Part shown: one piece after another, positions 1 through 6,887 of the stretch
How the letters are laid out: each line of letters begins with the position of its first letter
How positions within the stretch are numbered: the first letter of the stretch is position 1
Origin: Verrucomicrobiota bacterium
GTDB lineage: Bacteria; Verrucomicrobiota; Verrucomicrobiia; Chthoniobacterales; JAFAMB01
Reading direction: 5' to 3'
NCBI GenBank assembly: GCA_019242435.1
Contig: JAFAVN010000509.1
Coordinates: 1-14,669 of the forward strand
DNA: 14,669 bases
The notes under the pieces: generated by a model
The model's input: the letters and a program-made list of their open reading frames with translations, nothing else
What the model was told of the DNA's origin: nothing
Databases searched by the model: none
Position numbers and translations under genes: made by a program

Positions 1-311
1 CCGGCCAGGGCGACCACCAATTCCTGAAAGGGTTTTTCCGGCATTCTCTCCATTCGAGCGACTCCGCCGATTGGCAGTAACGTGATGTCCACCGTGGGAA
101 TGCCATACGCCTTAGCAGCAATTGCGTGACCGAGCTCATGTAAGAGAACACAAAGAAAAACGAGCACCCAGATCACGACGGCGCTGAACGCCCAGGTGGC
201 GCCACCATGGAGCCCATAGAGGTACGCTATCCCTGCCAAGAGCAGAAAGAACGTTGAGTGGACGCGAATATCGATACCCGCCACTCGGGCGATTTTAAAC
301 GACCATCTCAT
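1..311 (-). CDS. M50 site-2-protease-like membrane zinc metalloprotease (5' part only, truncated by window edge)
   Basis: Reading the minus strand from an ATG at 309-311 gives 103 codons that run off the left edge without a stop, so only the N-terminal part is visible. Residues 58-62 are HELGH, the HExxH zinc site of the M50 (site-2 protease) family, sitting in a hydrophobic segment at about 43-57. An earlier hydrophobic stretch lies at about 19-33. The opening MRWSFKIARVAGIDIRVHS is typical of the Rip3-like branch of bacterial M50 proteins, which cleave substrates within the membrane. The second aspartate motif and any CBS domains would lie outside the window. The gene is divergent from the DUF167 gene, with 39 bases between the two starts, so both promoters must be packed there or reach into the coding regions. 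Substrate cannot be predicted. Family assignment is secure; the exact role is not. Confidence 0.85.
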   Translation of the reverse strand, partial: MRWSFKIARVAGIDIRVHSTFFLLLAGIAYLYGLHGGATWAFSAVVIWVLVFLCVLLHELGHAIAAKAYGIPTVDITLLPIGGVARMERMPEKPFQELVVALA

Positions 312-350
312 TCTAGTTTCTAACCGTAATCTCGACGATAAGTTACGAAA

Positions 351-647
351 ATGCTAACGCGTCTACAGGTGCGCGTCACGCCGAACGCCCGGAAGGATGC
401 AGTCGTCGCCTGCACGGCCGAAGAGATCCGCATCAAGCTCCGAGCCCCGGCGATTGAGGGCAAAGGCAACGCAGCCTTGCTCAATTTTCTTTCGGAGATA
501 ACCGGTGTACCTAGGCCCAAGATCACCATTCGCTTCGGTAGAAAGGCGAGGGTCAAGGTCATTGAAATAGAAGGACCACCAGCGGAAGAGATCTTGTCCC
601 GCATCAAGTCAAAGATGGACGAGATACCTCATGTCAGAAGGGGATAG
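351..647 (+). CDS. DUF167 / YggU family small protein
   Basis: A 98-residue protein, the usual length of the family. The body matches the DUF167 (YggU/UPF0235) pattern: RVTPNARKD near residues 8-16, IRIKLRAPAIEGKGNAALL at about 26-44, then a lysine/arginine-rich FGRKARVKVIEIEG segment at about 62-75. YggU proteins are small alpha/beta proteins of unknown biochemical function, conserved widely in bacteria. The start at 351 is favoured because the conserved region begins only about six residues in. I see no strong Shine-Dalgarno sequence upstream. The gene is divergent from the M50 protease and in the same direction as ileS, but about 280 bases with a repeat-like element separate it from ileS, so co-transcription is uncertain. 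Confidence 0.85.
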   Translation: MLTRLQVRVTPNARKDAVVACTAEEIRIKLRAPAIEGKGNAALLNFLSEITGVPRPKITIRFGRKARVKVIEIEGPPAEEILSRIKSKMDEIPHVRRG

Positions 648-650
648 GAG

Positions 651-872
651 GTGATTGGTGATTCGTGATCGGTGATCGGTATGAGTGACGCGGCGTGATG
701 GAGTACTGCAAAGTTCGGCGATATAAATACGATTTGGACGTATCACCGGGTCTGCAGGTCCGCTGGGTTGCTCCCGGGAGCCGCCTGCTGGCAACCTGCA
801 AAGTTGCTTTCCGACAAAGCGGCTCCCCTCCAGCGCGCTGGACACGCATACCAATCACTGATCACCAATCAT
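651..872. repeat. Inverted-repeat (MITE/REP-like) element with nested hairpins between the DUF167 gene and ileS
   Basis: The outer arms are inverted: TGATTGGTGAT at 652-662 pairs perfectly with ATCACCAATCA at 861-871, and 673-687 matches the complement of 843-857 at 13 of 15 positions. Each arm is built from repeats of a TGAT(T/C)GGT-like unit. Inside, GGGAGCCGC (776-784) pairs with GCGGCTCCC (819-827) and encloses GCAAC (791-795) pairing with GTTGC (803-807). There is a 12-bp palindrome GCTCCCGGGAGC (770-781) and a 10-bp palindrome CAGCGCGCTG (831-840). CTGCAAAGTT occurs twice, 90 bases apart (706 and 796). Open frames through this stretch look non-coding. It could be a small non-autonomous mobile repeat or a structured leader of ileS. 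No T-box signature was seen. Confidence 0.6.
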
Positions 873-927
873 CCCCCCTGCTCCCTTTGCGTCGAACTCA
901 AAAAATGGTAGTTTCCGTGCTCTTCGC

Positions 928-3684
928 ATGAACTACAAGGATACTCTCAACCTGCCTAAAACCGACTTCCCGATGAAGGCTAATCTGACCAGCCGGGAAC
1001 CGGAGATTTTGGCGAAATGGGAGTCTGAAAACGTCTACCAACAGCTCCAGGAACAAAGAAAAGACGCGCCGTTATTCGTTCTCCATGACGGTCCGCCGTT
1101 TGCCAACGGCGATGTTCACATGGGAACCGCCCTGAATAAGGTTTTGAAAGACTTGATTGTTAAAAGCCGAGCCATGGCCGGATACCGGGCACCGTATGTT
1201 CCAGGTTGGGATTGCCACGGCTTGCCCATCGAGTTCAAAGTGGTGAAAGAGTCACAGGGTCTCTCGCCGCTTGAGGTGCGCGAACGATCGGAAAAATACG
1301 CGCGCAAATACATCGATATTCAACGCCGGCAGTTTCGCCGGCTTGGCATATTCGGCGATTGGGATAATCCGTATCTGACACTCGACCCGGCTTACGAGGC
1401 CGAAATCCTTCGTGTTTTTGCCCAGATTGTCGAGGATGGACTGGTCTATCAGAGCAAGAAGCCCGTTTATTGGAGTACCGGTGCACAAACGGCGTTAGCC
1501 GAAGCTGAGATTGAATACAAAGAACGGCGGGATCCGGCGATTTATGTAGCCTTTAATCTAGCGAGTGGCGAGTTCTCCGGACAGGCGTCGGTAGCGATCT
1601 GGACTACGACACCCTGGACTCTAGCGGCCAATCTGGCGGTGGCTGTGCACCCCGCGATCACTTACGTCGTTCAGAGATTTGAGCAGGCTGACCGATCCCA
1701 AAGCGCAACACTGCTTCTGGCCGAAAGCTTGATCCAAACCTTTGCGGAAACGACCGGCTGGAAACCCACTGGCGAGCCCCTGGCTAAATACCGCGGCGAT
1801 CAAATCGAGGGTTGGAGTTACCGCCACCCGTTCCTCGACCGGCAAGGCAAAATTTATACAGCAGAATTTGTGACGCTGGACACCGGGACGGGCTGCGTCC
1901 ATATCGCGCCTGGCCACGGTGAAGACGATTATCAGCTCGGACTGAAACACGGACTGCCGTTGCTCTCACCGGTTGATGATCACGGCCGATATACTGCGGA
2001 AGTCGGTATACCCGAATGGGTTGGCAAGTATGTCTTTGATGCAAACCGTGATGTGATCGCGTTACTCAAGTCGCGCCGCTTGCTTCTGGGCGAGCAGCAC
2101 TACGATCATTCTTATCCGCATTGCTGGCGTTCAAAAACCCCCGTGGTATTTCGAGCGGTAGAACAATTTTTTATCCGCGTTGATGCTATTAAACCGCAGG
2201 CGTTAGCAGCGATCGATCAGGTAAAATGGGTGCCGGTCTGGGGCCGCAACCGGATTCATTCGACCGTTGAATCCAGACCGGACTGGTGCATCTCGCGTCA
2301 ACGCAGTTGGGGCGTTCCGTTACCGGTATTTTATCAGGAACGTAAGCCGGTTCTGAACCCGGACTGGATCCGCCGGTTCGCTGACCTGGTAGCGAAGAAA
2401 GGAACGAACATCTGGTACGCCCTCAATGACCTCCAATTAGCCGAGGCGCTCCATTTACCGGCTGGATTGTCTCGCCGCAACGACACTCTTGATGTTTGGA
2501 TCGATTCGGGAGTGAGCCATGAAGCGGTTCTGAAAACGCGCCCGGAACTGAACTGGCCGGCTGACGTCTATATCGAGGCAACAGATCAGCACCGGGGTTG
2601 GTTCCAGTCGTCGCTCATAACCAGCGTGGCGCTGTACGGTAAAGCCCCGTACCGCGAAGTGCTGACTCATGCATTTGTGATTGATATAGACAGCCGGCAG
2701 AAGCTGTCGAAATCCCAACAGGGCGGCTACGTCAAGCCAACGGAGGCCGAGTTCTTCATCAAAAAGTACGGTGCTGATCTCGTGCGCCTGTGGGTCGCTA
2801 GCGTCAATTTTGCAGATGAAGTCCCTTTTGGGGAGAAGCTGTTCGAACAACTGACTGATACCTATCGCAGAATCCGTAACACACTGCGGATCTTGTTAGG
2901 TAATCTTCACGATTACACTAATACTTCTGCAAATCGTCTCGAGTTTACTTTGATCGATCGCTGGATGCTCAGCCGTCTCGAAGACCTGGTGAAACAATGC
3001 CGGGAAGGCTACGAGCGATACGAGTTTCACAAAGTTTATTACGCAGTGAATCAGTTTTGTTCGGTCGACCTTAGCAGTCTATACATCGATATCACCAAGG
3101 ACCGGATGTATTGCGATGCACCGGACAGCCCCCGCCGGCGAGCGACCCAGTTCGTCATGGACCGGGTGTTCGATCGGTTGACCAGGTTATTGGCGCCCGT
3201 CCTCGTCTTCAGTGCCGAAGAAGCGTGGAAACATTTCGGTAAAGAAGCATCGGTGCACTTGCAGCTATTTCCAGTTGTAGACCCCGCCCGAATCGATGCA
3301 GAAGCCGTTCGAGATGTCGAGGCTCTACTGCGCGCCCGCCACGTCGTATCTCATGCGTTGGAGGGTGCTCGCCAAGAGAAACTAATCGGCAACAATCTTG
3401 AAGCAAAAGTGCTCCTTTCTCTTCCTGCGGCCGATCGAGTGCATCAATTGAAGCAGGATGAGGTGGAGGAATTTCTGATTCTAAGCCATCTCGAGTTAAT
3501 CGCGCAGGACGGCGATCCGGTTGCGACCGCTGTCAGAACTGATCGGCAACGCTGCGAACGCTGCTGGCGACACCGGCCGATGGTGGGAACGATCGCGCAG
3601 CACCCGACTCTATGCGATCGATGTGCCGAGGTGGTAGCCGGCTTGGCTGACGCAAAACAGGCGGTCTCTGGCATCGGCTCCTAA
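928..3684 (+). CDS. ileS: Isoleucyl-tRNA synthetase (class Ia, bacterial type)
   Basis: The 918-residue length is close to the usual bacterial enzyme. It charges tRNA-Ile with isoleucine in the cytoplasm. The ATP-binding HIGH motif appears as HMGT at residues 64-67 after PPFANGDV. The KMSKS loop appears as KLSKS at 592-596. The CP1 editing domain, which hydrolyses Val-tRNA-Ile, shows WTTTPW at 225-230 and GTGCVHIAPGHGEDDY at about 320-335. The C-terminal zinc knuckle is intact, with cysteines at 876, 879, 896 and 899. The start at 928 is chosen because MNYKDTLNLPKTDFPM is the normal N-terminus; no clear Shine-Dalgarno sequence precedes it. lspA follows 15 bases downstream, the classical ileS-lspA arrangement, so the two are probably one transcript. 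No damage was seen in the frame. Confidence 0.98.
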   Translation: MNYKDTLNLPKTDFPMKANLTSREPEILAKWESENVYQQLQEQRKDAPLFVLHDGPPFANGDVHMGTALNKVLKDLIVKSRAMAGYRAPYVPGWDCHGLPIEFKVVKESQGLSPLEVRERSEKYARKYIDIQRRQFRRLGIFGDWDNPYLTLDPAYEAEILRVFAQIVEDGLVYQSKKPVYWSTGAQTALAEAEIEYKERRDPAIYVAFNLASGEFSGQASVAIWTTTPWTLAANLAVAVHPAITYVVQRFEQADRSQSATLLLAESLIQTFAETTGWKPTGEPLAKYRGDQIEGWSYRHPFLDRQGKIYTAEFVTLDTGTGCVHIAPGHGEDDYQLGLKHGLPLLSPVDDHGRYTAEVGIPEWVGKYVFDANRDVIALLKSRRLLLGEQHYDHSYPHCWRSKTPVVFRAVEQFFIRVDAIKPQALAAIDQVKWVPVWGRNRIHSTVESRPDWCISRQRSWGVPLPVFYQERKPVLNPDWIRRFADLVAKKGTNIWYALNDLQLAEALHLPAGLSRRNDTLDVWIDSGVSHEAVLKTRPELNWPADVYIEATDQHRGWFQSSLITSVALYGKAPYREVLTHAFVIDIDSRQKLSKSQQGGYVKPTEAEFFIKKYGADLVRLWVASVNFADEVPFGEKLFEQLTDTYRRIRNTLRILLGNLHDYTNTSANRLEFTLIDRWMLSRLEDLVKQCREGYERYEFHKVYYAVNQFCSVDLSSLYIDITKDRMYCDAPDSPRRRATQFVMDRVFDRLTRLLAPVLVFSAEEAWKHFGKEASVHLQLFPVVDPARIDAEAVRDVEALLRARHVVSHALEGARQEKLIGNNLEAKVLLSLPAADRVHQLKQDEVEEFLILSHLELIAQDGDPVATAVRTDRQRCERCWRHRPMVGTIAQHPTLCDRCAEVVAGLADAKQAVSGIGS

Positions 3685-3699
3685 CTGAAGCCTCAACGC

Positions 3700-4191
3700 A
3701 TGAAGTTTCTCCTTCTGATTACTGTTCCGTTGATCCTGCTGGATCAACTTACGAAATGGTTAGTCCAGGTAAATATTCCGTACGGCGCCGAGGTGCCCGT
3801 CATTCCCGGGTTTTTCAGCCTGGTGCATGTCAGCAACACAGGTGCGGCTTTCAGTATTTTCCAAGGAAATAATCTGTTCTTTATCGGATTGGCAGTGACG
3901 GCCTTATTGGTGGTGCTTTTCTGGCTGGTGCGCGACGATTTGATCAAGAACCGAGAGCAAAAGCTCCACCTCGGGGCCAAAGTTGCGCTCTGTTTATTCG
4001 CAGCCGGTATTACCGGAAACTTGCTGGACCGAATCCTGAAGGGAAGTGTTGTCGACTTTCTTCACTTCTATATTCAGCAGTACGCCTGGCCGTCATTCAA
4101 CGTAGCGGACAGTTGTATATGCATCGCTGCCGCGCTTTTTGCGTTGATGTCTTTTCGCCGGGCACAAGCAGCGCCGCAGAAGCTGCCATAA
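3700..4191 (+). CDS. lspA: Lipoprotein signal peptidase II (prolipoprotein signal peptidase)
   Basis: A 163-residue inner-membrane aspartyl protease that removes the signal peptide from lipidated prolipoproteins. Four hydrophobic segments are visible, at about residues 3-15, 58-77, 94-106 and 136-152. Family motifs are present: DQLTKW near residue 15, SNTGAAFS at 45-52, GNLLDR at 106-111, VVDF with the catalytic aspartate 119, and FNVADS with the catalytic aspartate 137. The length is standard. It lies 15 bases after ileS on the same strand and is presumably co-transcribed and translated from that message. A weak TGAAG lies just upstream of the ATG. The next gene is convergent, and only a short hairpin without a T-run follows. 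Confidence 0.97.
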   Translation: MKFLLLITVPLILLDQLTKWLVQVNIPYGAEVPVIPGFFSLVHVSNTGAAFSIFQGNNLFFIGLAVTALLVVLFWLVRDDLIKNREQKLHLGAKVALCLFAAGITGNLLDRILKGSVVDFLHFYIQQYAWPSFNVADSCICIAAALFALMSFRRAQAAPQKLP

Positions 4192-4219
4192 AATGGCCGG
4201 AATGGGGGTTTCAGTCTGC

Positions 4220-4235
4220 CGCGTCAAAAGACGCG
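4220..4235 (+). terminator. Short perfect hairpin after lspA (weak terminator candidate)
   Basis: CGCGTC, AAAA loop, GACGCG: a 6-bp perfect stem starting 29 bases after the lspA stop. It is not followed by a T-run on the plus strand (ATGAGG follows), so it does not meet the usual rule for an intrinsic terminator. It may simply be the edge of the repeat element that begins at 4238. Confidence 0.25.
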
Positions 4236-4237
4236 AT

Positions 4238-4400
4238 GAGGATCTCGCGTCGATAGGGCGAGGATCTCGGTCGGTAGGGCGAGGCTCCGGCTTGATCGCG
4301 ATGTTCTCAAGGCTAGAGGAGCGCTTTTGATTGTTCGGGTGCTATCCGGGACATGCCGCCGAGCCGTGTCCCCACGATCGGCCCGTGCTATCGGCGGTCA
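4238..4400. repeat. Dispersed intergenic repeat, copy A, with an internal 21-22-bp tandem duplication
   Basis: Bases 4238-4259 and 4260-4280 are two near-identical tandem units of the form GAGGATCTCG..GTAGGGC, and a third begins at 4281 as GAGGCTCC. The block from 4275 onward matches 14538 onward in collinear order: TAGGGCGAGGCTC (4275 and 14538), CTCA.GG.TAG..GAGC (4306 and 14571), GCCGCCGAGC (4355 and 14620), then CGAT and GCTA. The offset stays between 10263 and 10266. A constant offset across several matches argues for common descent rather than chance GC-rich similarity. The right boundary is uncertain. Confidence 0.55.
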
Positions 4401-4592
4401 AACCTAGCTACGCTGCTACAAGATCAGTTCCTCCCAGGGGTAGGTTACATCGGCGGCGACGGCTCGGCGGTCTGTCGAAACAATTGATTCGTTCTAGAAG
4501 TGACTGGAATACCCTGCAAAACGTTCCAGGCCTTAGCGGACGCCTCGCCCCACCCGTCATGGGGCCGCCGCACGCCCGTCTCACAGCAAACC

Positions 4593-5960
4593 CTACACTT
4601 CCCGACTCAGCTCCTCGATTTTGTCCGCGGGAATGGCCGGCTCTAACCGCCGCAGGAGCCTTAACGCTTCCGATCGATCACGAACTTCGCCCTCGAGTTG
4701 AGCGGTCTGAACGGCCTCAAGAATCTCGCCAAACCGCGGTCCGGGAGCGAGCCCGAGCGCGATCAGGTCATGTCCGGTCACCAAAGGAGGCGGAATGATC
4801 GGTTCATTCTCGAATGCCTTCTGCTTTTCAGTCAGCAGCTCGTACGTCTGCAGATCGCCGTGGCTGCCTAAGCAGTCCACTCGATGTAATTCCAGCTCCA
4901 AAGGAAAATTCTCGCGCCCCATAAATCGGCGCAGTTTAGCAGGGCGCATACTGGGTGCGTCTTTGAACACCATGTGGTTCCTAATAGCTTCGACCACCGT
5001 GGCGATCTGTTCGTTCGAAAACCGAAGCCGGGTCATCACTTCCTTAGCCATGGTGGCGCCCACTTGGTCATGACCATTGAAACGGATCCTTTGATCCACA
5101 GCATCGTAACTTTTGGTAACCGGTTTGCCGATGTCGTGCAGCAGAACGGAGAATGCCAACTCCGGAGAAGCATCCGGGGACAATAGGCTCAGCATCAGCC
5201 GAGTATGAATGTAAACGTCACCTTCGGGATGAAACTGGGGTGGTTGCTCACATCCATGAAGATCGGTCACTTCTGGTAAGACCACCTGCAGCAGTCCACT
5301 TTGATCCAGCAGATCGAGGCCTCTGAGCCGGTGCGGATCGGCAAAGATTTTGACGAGCTCGTCTCGAACCCGTTCGGCACTGACGGTTTTGATTTGGCAG
5401 GCGTTTTGGCGCACCGCTTGCCAAGTTGCTTTCTCAATCTCGAAATCGAGAGACGCAGCGAACCTCACCGCTCGCAACAGCCGCAAGTGATCTTCGGAAA
5501 ATCTGGCAGTGGGATCTCCGATGGCCCGAATCAGCCGATGTTCGAGATCCAATTTACCGCCGATAAAGTCCACGACCTTATCTTCAACCGGATCGTAAAA
5601 CATGCCGTTTATAGTGAAGTCCCGTCTCTTCGCGTCTTCCTCCGGAGAGGAGAAAGTCACGGACACAGGACGGCGGCCGTCCAGATATACGCCGTCGGAA
5701 CGGAAGGTCGCTACCTCAAATTCAAAGCTTCCCTCCAGCACACGAAGGACTCCAAACTTGGCGCCCACTGCCACTGTCCTGGGGAAAAGGCTCTGCACCT
5801 GTTCCGGGTCTGCGTCGGTAGCAATATCCACGTCTTTAGGTTCCTTGCCCAGAAGAGCGTCCCGCACGCAGCCGCCGGCGAAATAGGCAACAAAACCGCT
5901 TTCACGCAGGCGACGCACCAGTTTAGTCGCAACGACGGAAAGCGAGTCGGATAGCAGCAT
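4593..5960 (-). CDS. CCA-adding enzyme / poly(A) polymerase family tRNA nucleotidyltransferase with HD domain
   Basis: A 455-residue class II nucleotidyltransferase that adds nucleotides to tRNA 3' ends. The N-terminal polymerase head shows GGCVRD at residues 29-34 and the metal-binding DVD at 43-45, followed by RRDFTINGM at 112-120 and the ERVRDEL segment at about 196-202. An HD domain follows, with HPEGDVYIHT at about 244-252 and HDIGK at 275-279. The C-terminus (VTGHDLIALGLAPGPRFG.IL) is of the tRNA-binding type found in CCA-adding enzymes. Full CCA-adding, A-adding only and poly(A) polymerase forms cannot be told apart by eye, so no gene symbol is given. The ATG at 5958-5960 shares its A with the TAA of the 54-residue ORF upstream, which suggests translational coupling and makes this start convincing. 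Confidence 0.93.
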   Translation of the reverse strand: MLLSDSLSVVATKLVRRLRESGFVAYFAGGCVRDALLGKEPKDVDIATDADPEQVQSLFPRTVAVGAKFGVLRVLEGSFEFEVATFRSDGVYLDGRRPVSVTFSSPEEDAKRRDFTINGMFYDPVEDKVVDFIGGKLDLEHRLIRAIGDPTARFSEDHLRLLRAVRFAASLDFEIEKATWQAVRQNACQIKTVSAERVRDELVKIFADPHRLRGLDLLDQSGLLQVVLPEVTDLHGCEQPPQFHPEGDVYIHTRLMLSLLSPDASPELAFSVLLHDIGKPVTKSYDAVDQRIRFNGHDQVGATMAKEVMTRLRFSNEQIATVVEAIRNHMVFKDAPSMRPAKLRRFMGRENFPLELELHRVDCLGSHGDLQTYELLTEKQKAFENEPIIPPPLVTGHDLIALGLAPGPRFGEILEAVQTAQLEGEVRDRSEALRLLRRLEPAIPADKIEELSREV

Positions 5961-6124
5961 TAAACAGCGTCGGCAACTGCGGAACTTCCGTCAAGCAGTA
6001 GTAGATCCGCTTGAGCAGCTCGCAGCGCAGCCACCGGAGAGAGTTGTAATTCCAGGTAAGCGTGGGCCAGAGCAGCTTGCTGTTCTTCTTTAGTTAGGTG
6101 AAACGTTTGACTCTCCAACTCCAT
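5960..6124 (-). CDS. Small 54-residue ORF overlapping the start of the nucleotidyltransferase gene
   Basis: Not a recognised family. The minus-strand ATG at 6122-6124 opens a 54-residue frame ending in TAA at 5960-5962, and that TAA overlaps the downstream ATG as TAATG. GAGA lies about 6-9 bases upstream of the ATG, a plausible Shine-Dalgarno. The product is mainly charged and helix-prone: it starts MELESQTFHLTKEEQQAALA, continues through alanine/leucine-rich sequence to LLLLDGSS, and has no transmembrane or signal segment. The 4-base stop/start overlap is the best evidence that it is translated and coupled to the enzyme. It could be a small accessory protein or a leader peptide controlling translation of the enzyme. 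A random frame of this length is possible. Confidence 0.6.
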   Translation of the reverse strand: MELESQTFHLTKEEQQAALAHAYLELQLSPVAALRAAQADLLLLDGSSAVADAV

Positions 6125-6164
6125 ATTCTCGATTGTTATTACATCGCCAGAGTTCTACGGTTTC

Positions 6165-6270
6165 ACACGAAAAACCCACCGCGAACCTGGCGGTGGGTTA
6201 AGATCTTCGCGACCTCGGATTAAGTACCCTACCGCCTGAGCAGCCAGGCAAGGCGCACTGCATCGATACG
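6165..6270 (-). ncRNA. Candidate small RNA of about 105 nt, or attenuated leader of the nucleotidyltransferase unit
   Basis: Only the terminator is strong. Reading leftward, TTAAGA and TAAATA, 18 bases apart with TG before the second, form a weak promoter just upstream. The transcript would then contain a GCCTG/CAGGC hairpin with a 6-base loop (plus strand about 6236-6251), an unpaired TTAA-containing stretch, and the terminal hairpin. I could not match it to SRP RNA (no GGAAGGnAGCAGC core), tmRNA, RNase P or a tRNA. 6S RNA cannot be excluded by eye. Ends are approximate. Confidence 0.3.
6168..6199 (-). terminator. Strong intrinsic terminator, minus strand
   Basis: On the minus strand AACCCACCGC pairs with GCGGTGGGTT (10 bp, plus-strand arms 6173-6182 and 6190-6199) around a 7-base loop, and the second arm runs into a five-T tract. 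On the plus strand there is no T-run, so it acts leftward. The nearest annotated minus-strand gene upstream, aroC, ends about 690 bases away. It therefore most likely ends a small RNA, or attenuates transcription into the 54-residue ORF and nucleotidyltransferase unit that begins 44 bases later. Confidence 0.8.
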
Positions 6271-6624
6271 GCTGCACATATTTACACGCGGCCAGCATCG
6301 ATTCTTAATCTTGGGGAGATTCACGGACATCGCTGTACCAATACAATCCGGCATTGGTATCTGCAATCGAAATTCTTGTGACGATATTGTGACAGGTCAA
6401 AAGTGGACATTCAGCAGGCAGCGCCTATGTCGTGCGCGTCCAACTGGAAAAGGTGACATCCGATGCTGGGGCTCTGAGAGGCAGTTCGGACCTTATCTCA
6501 ACGCCGTCTGAAGATTTCGGATTCCGGATTGCCCTTCGGGACACCACGAAATAGCATCGCTCTCTTGCTCAAAGGCGCGCAGTTTTCTGAATCAACGAGG
6601 CGTCGATTAAGAGATTTTTGAGAC

Positions 6625-6852
6625 ATGGAACATCATTCAGCAGCGAAGCCAACGCATCGAGCGAGACGTACCGTCAGCGTTCGGCTACAGAACCTGGAAC
6701 GTCTCGAACGCGCCGTCCGAGAATTCGGCTTCAGAGACCGTACCCATTTTTTCCAGATGTGCGCCGATGCTTTGATTCGGGCGCATAACGAAAGCGAACG
6801 CTTGGATTGGCCGCCGCGATTCGCCACCCGGAAGGAAACCGAACCTCGCTGA
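6625..6852 (+). CDS. Small ribbon-helix-helix-like protein
   Basis: A 75-residue protein not assigned to a named family. After a basic N-terminus (residues 1-14) comes RTVSVRL at 15-21, a possible beta strand, then helix-prone NLERLERAVREFG at 23-35 and RTHFFQMCADALIRAH at 39-54. That strand-helix-helix order and spacing fit the CopG/MetJ-type DNA-binding fold, which acts as a dimer. The tail (55-75) is polar and proline-containing. The start at 6625 has AAGAGA about 11 bases upstream, an acceptable if distant Shine-Dalgarno. There is no toxin partner beside it: the next gene is aroC, convergent, 35 bases away. A solitary transcription factor or a decayed antitoxin are both possible. Fold assignment is by pattern only. 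Confidence 0.6.
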   Translation: MEHHSAAKPTHRARRTVSVRLQNLERLERAVREFGFRDRTHFFQMCADALIRAHNESERLDWPPRFATRKETEPR

Positions 6853-6887
6853 GACCCGGACCCCCATCGATTCGATGAGCTAAGCGG

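Larger units (their letters stand above)
4192..4592. other. 401-base convergent spacer between lspA and the CCA-type nucleotidyltransferase
   Basis: No gene is supported here; the open frame that begins near 4331 runs antisense into the nucleotidyltransferase gene and looks accidental. The left part holds a small hairpin and a tandem repeat that also occurs, diverged, at the right end of the window (separate entries). CCGCCGAGCCGT at 4356-4367 is inverted as ACGGCTCGGCGG at 4459-4470, so a large stem of about 115 bases is possible. No T-rich terminator was seen for either convergent gene. Confidence 0.6.
6125..6624. other. 500-base spacer with terminator, candidate small RNA and repeat motifs, no supported gene
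   Basis: The only sizeable open frame (6311-6511, plus) starts at TTG and has no recognisable product. The left part, read on the minus strand, has a strong intrinsic terminator and a candidate small RNA in front of it. The middle has an inverted repeat (TACCAAT at 6336-6342 with ATTGGTA at 6353-6359) and a helical-turn-spaced direct repeat (TTGTGAC at 6376-6382 and 6387-6393). Bases 6388-6460 resemble the terminal repeats of some insertion sequences. Nothing clear was seen from 6470 to 6620 apart from a weak AAGAGA ahead of the small gene at 6625. Confidence 0.5.

Noticed and set aside
651..927. T-box riboswitch for ileS
   Set aside because: Hairpins are present but no T-box GGTGG core or following T-run terminator was found.
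695..931. Open frames on both strands between the DUF167 gene and ileS
   Set aside because: They read through the inverted-repeat element and match no family.
4331..4798. 155-codon plus-strand open frame after lspA
   Set aside because: Runs through repeat sequence and then antisense into the nucleotidyltransferase gene; arginine/proline-rich composition typical of a shadow frame.
5301..5954. 217-codon plus-strand open frame
   Set aside because: Lies fully antisense to the well-supported nucleotidyltransferase gene and encodes nothing recognisable.
6165..6270. tRNA or tmRNA on the minus strand (GCTCAGGCGGTAG resembles a D-arm, GGTTCGC a T-loop)
   Set aside because: The GGTTC falls in the loop of the terminator hairpin and no acceptor stem or anticodon arm can be drawn.
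6311..6511. 66-codon plus-strand open frame starting at TTG
   Set aside because: No ribosome site, no family resemblance, and it overlaps the repeat-like motifs of the spacer.
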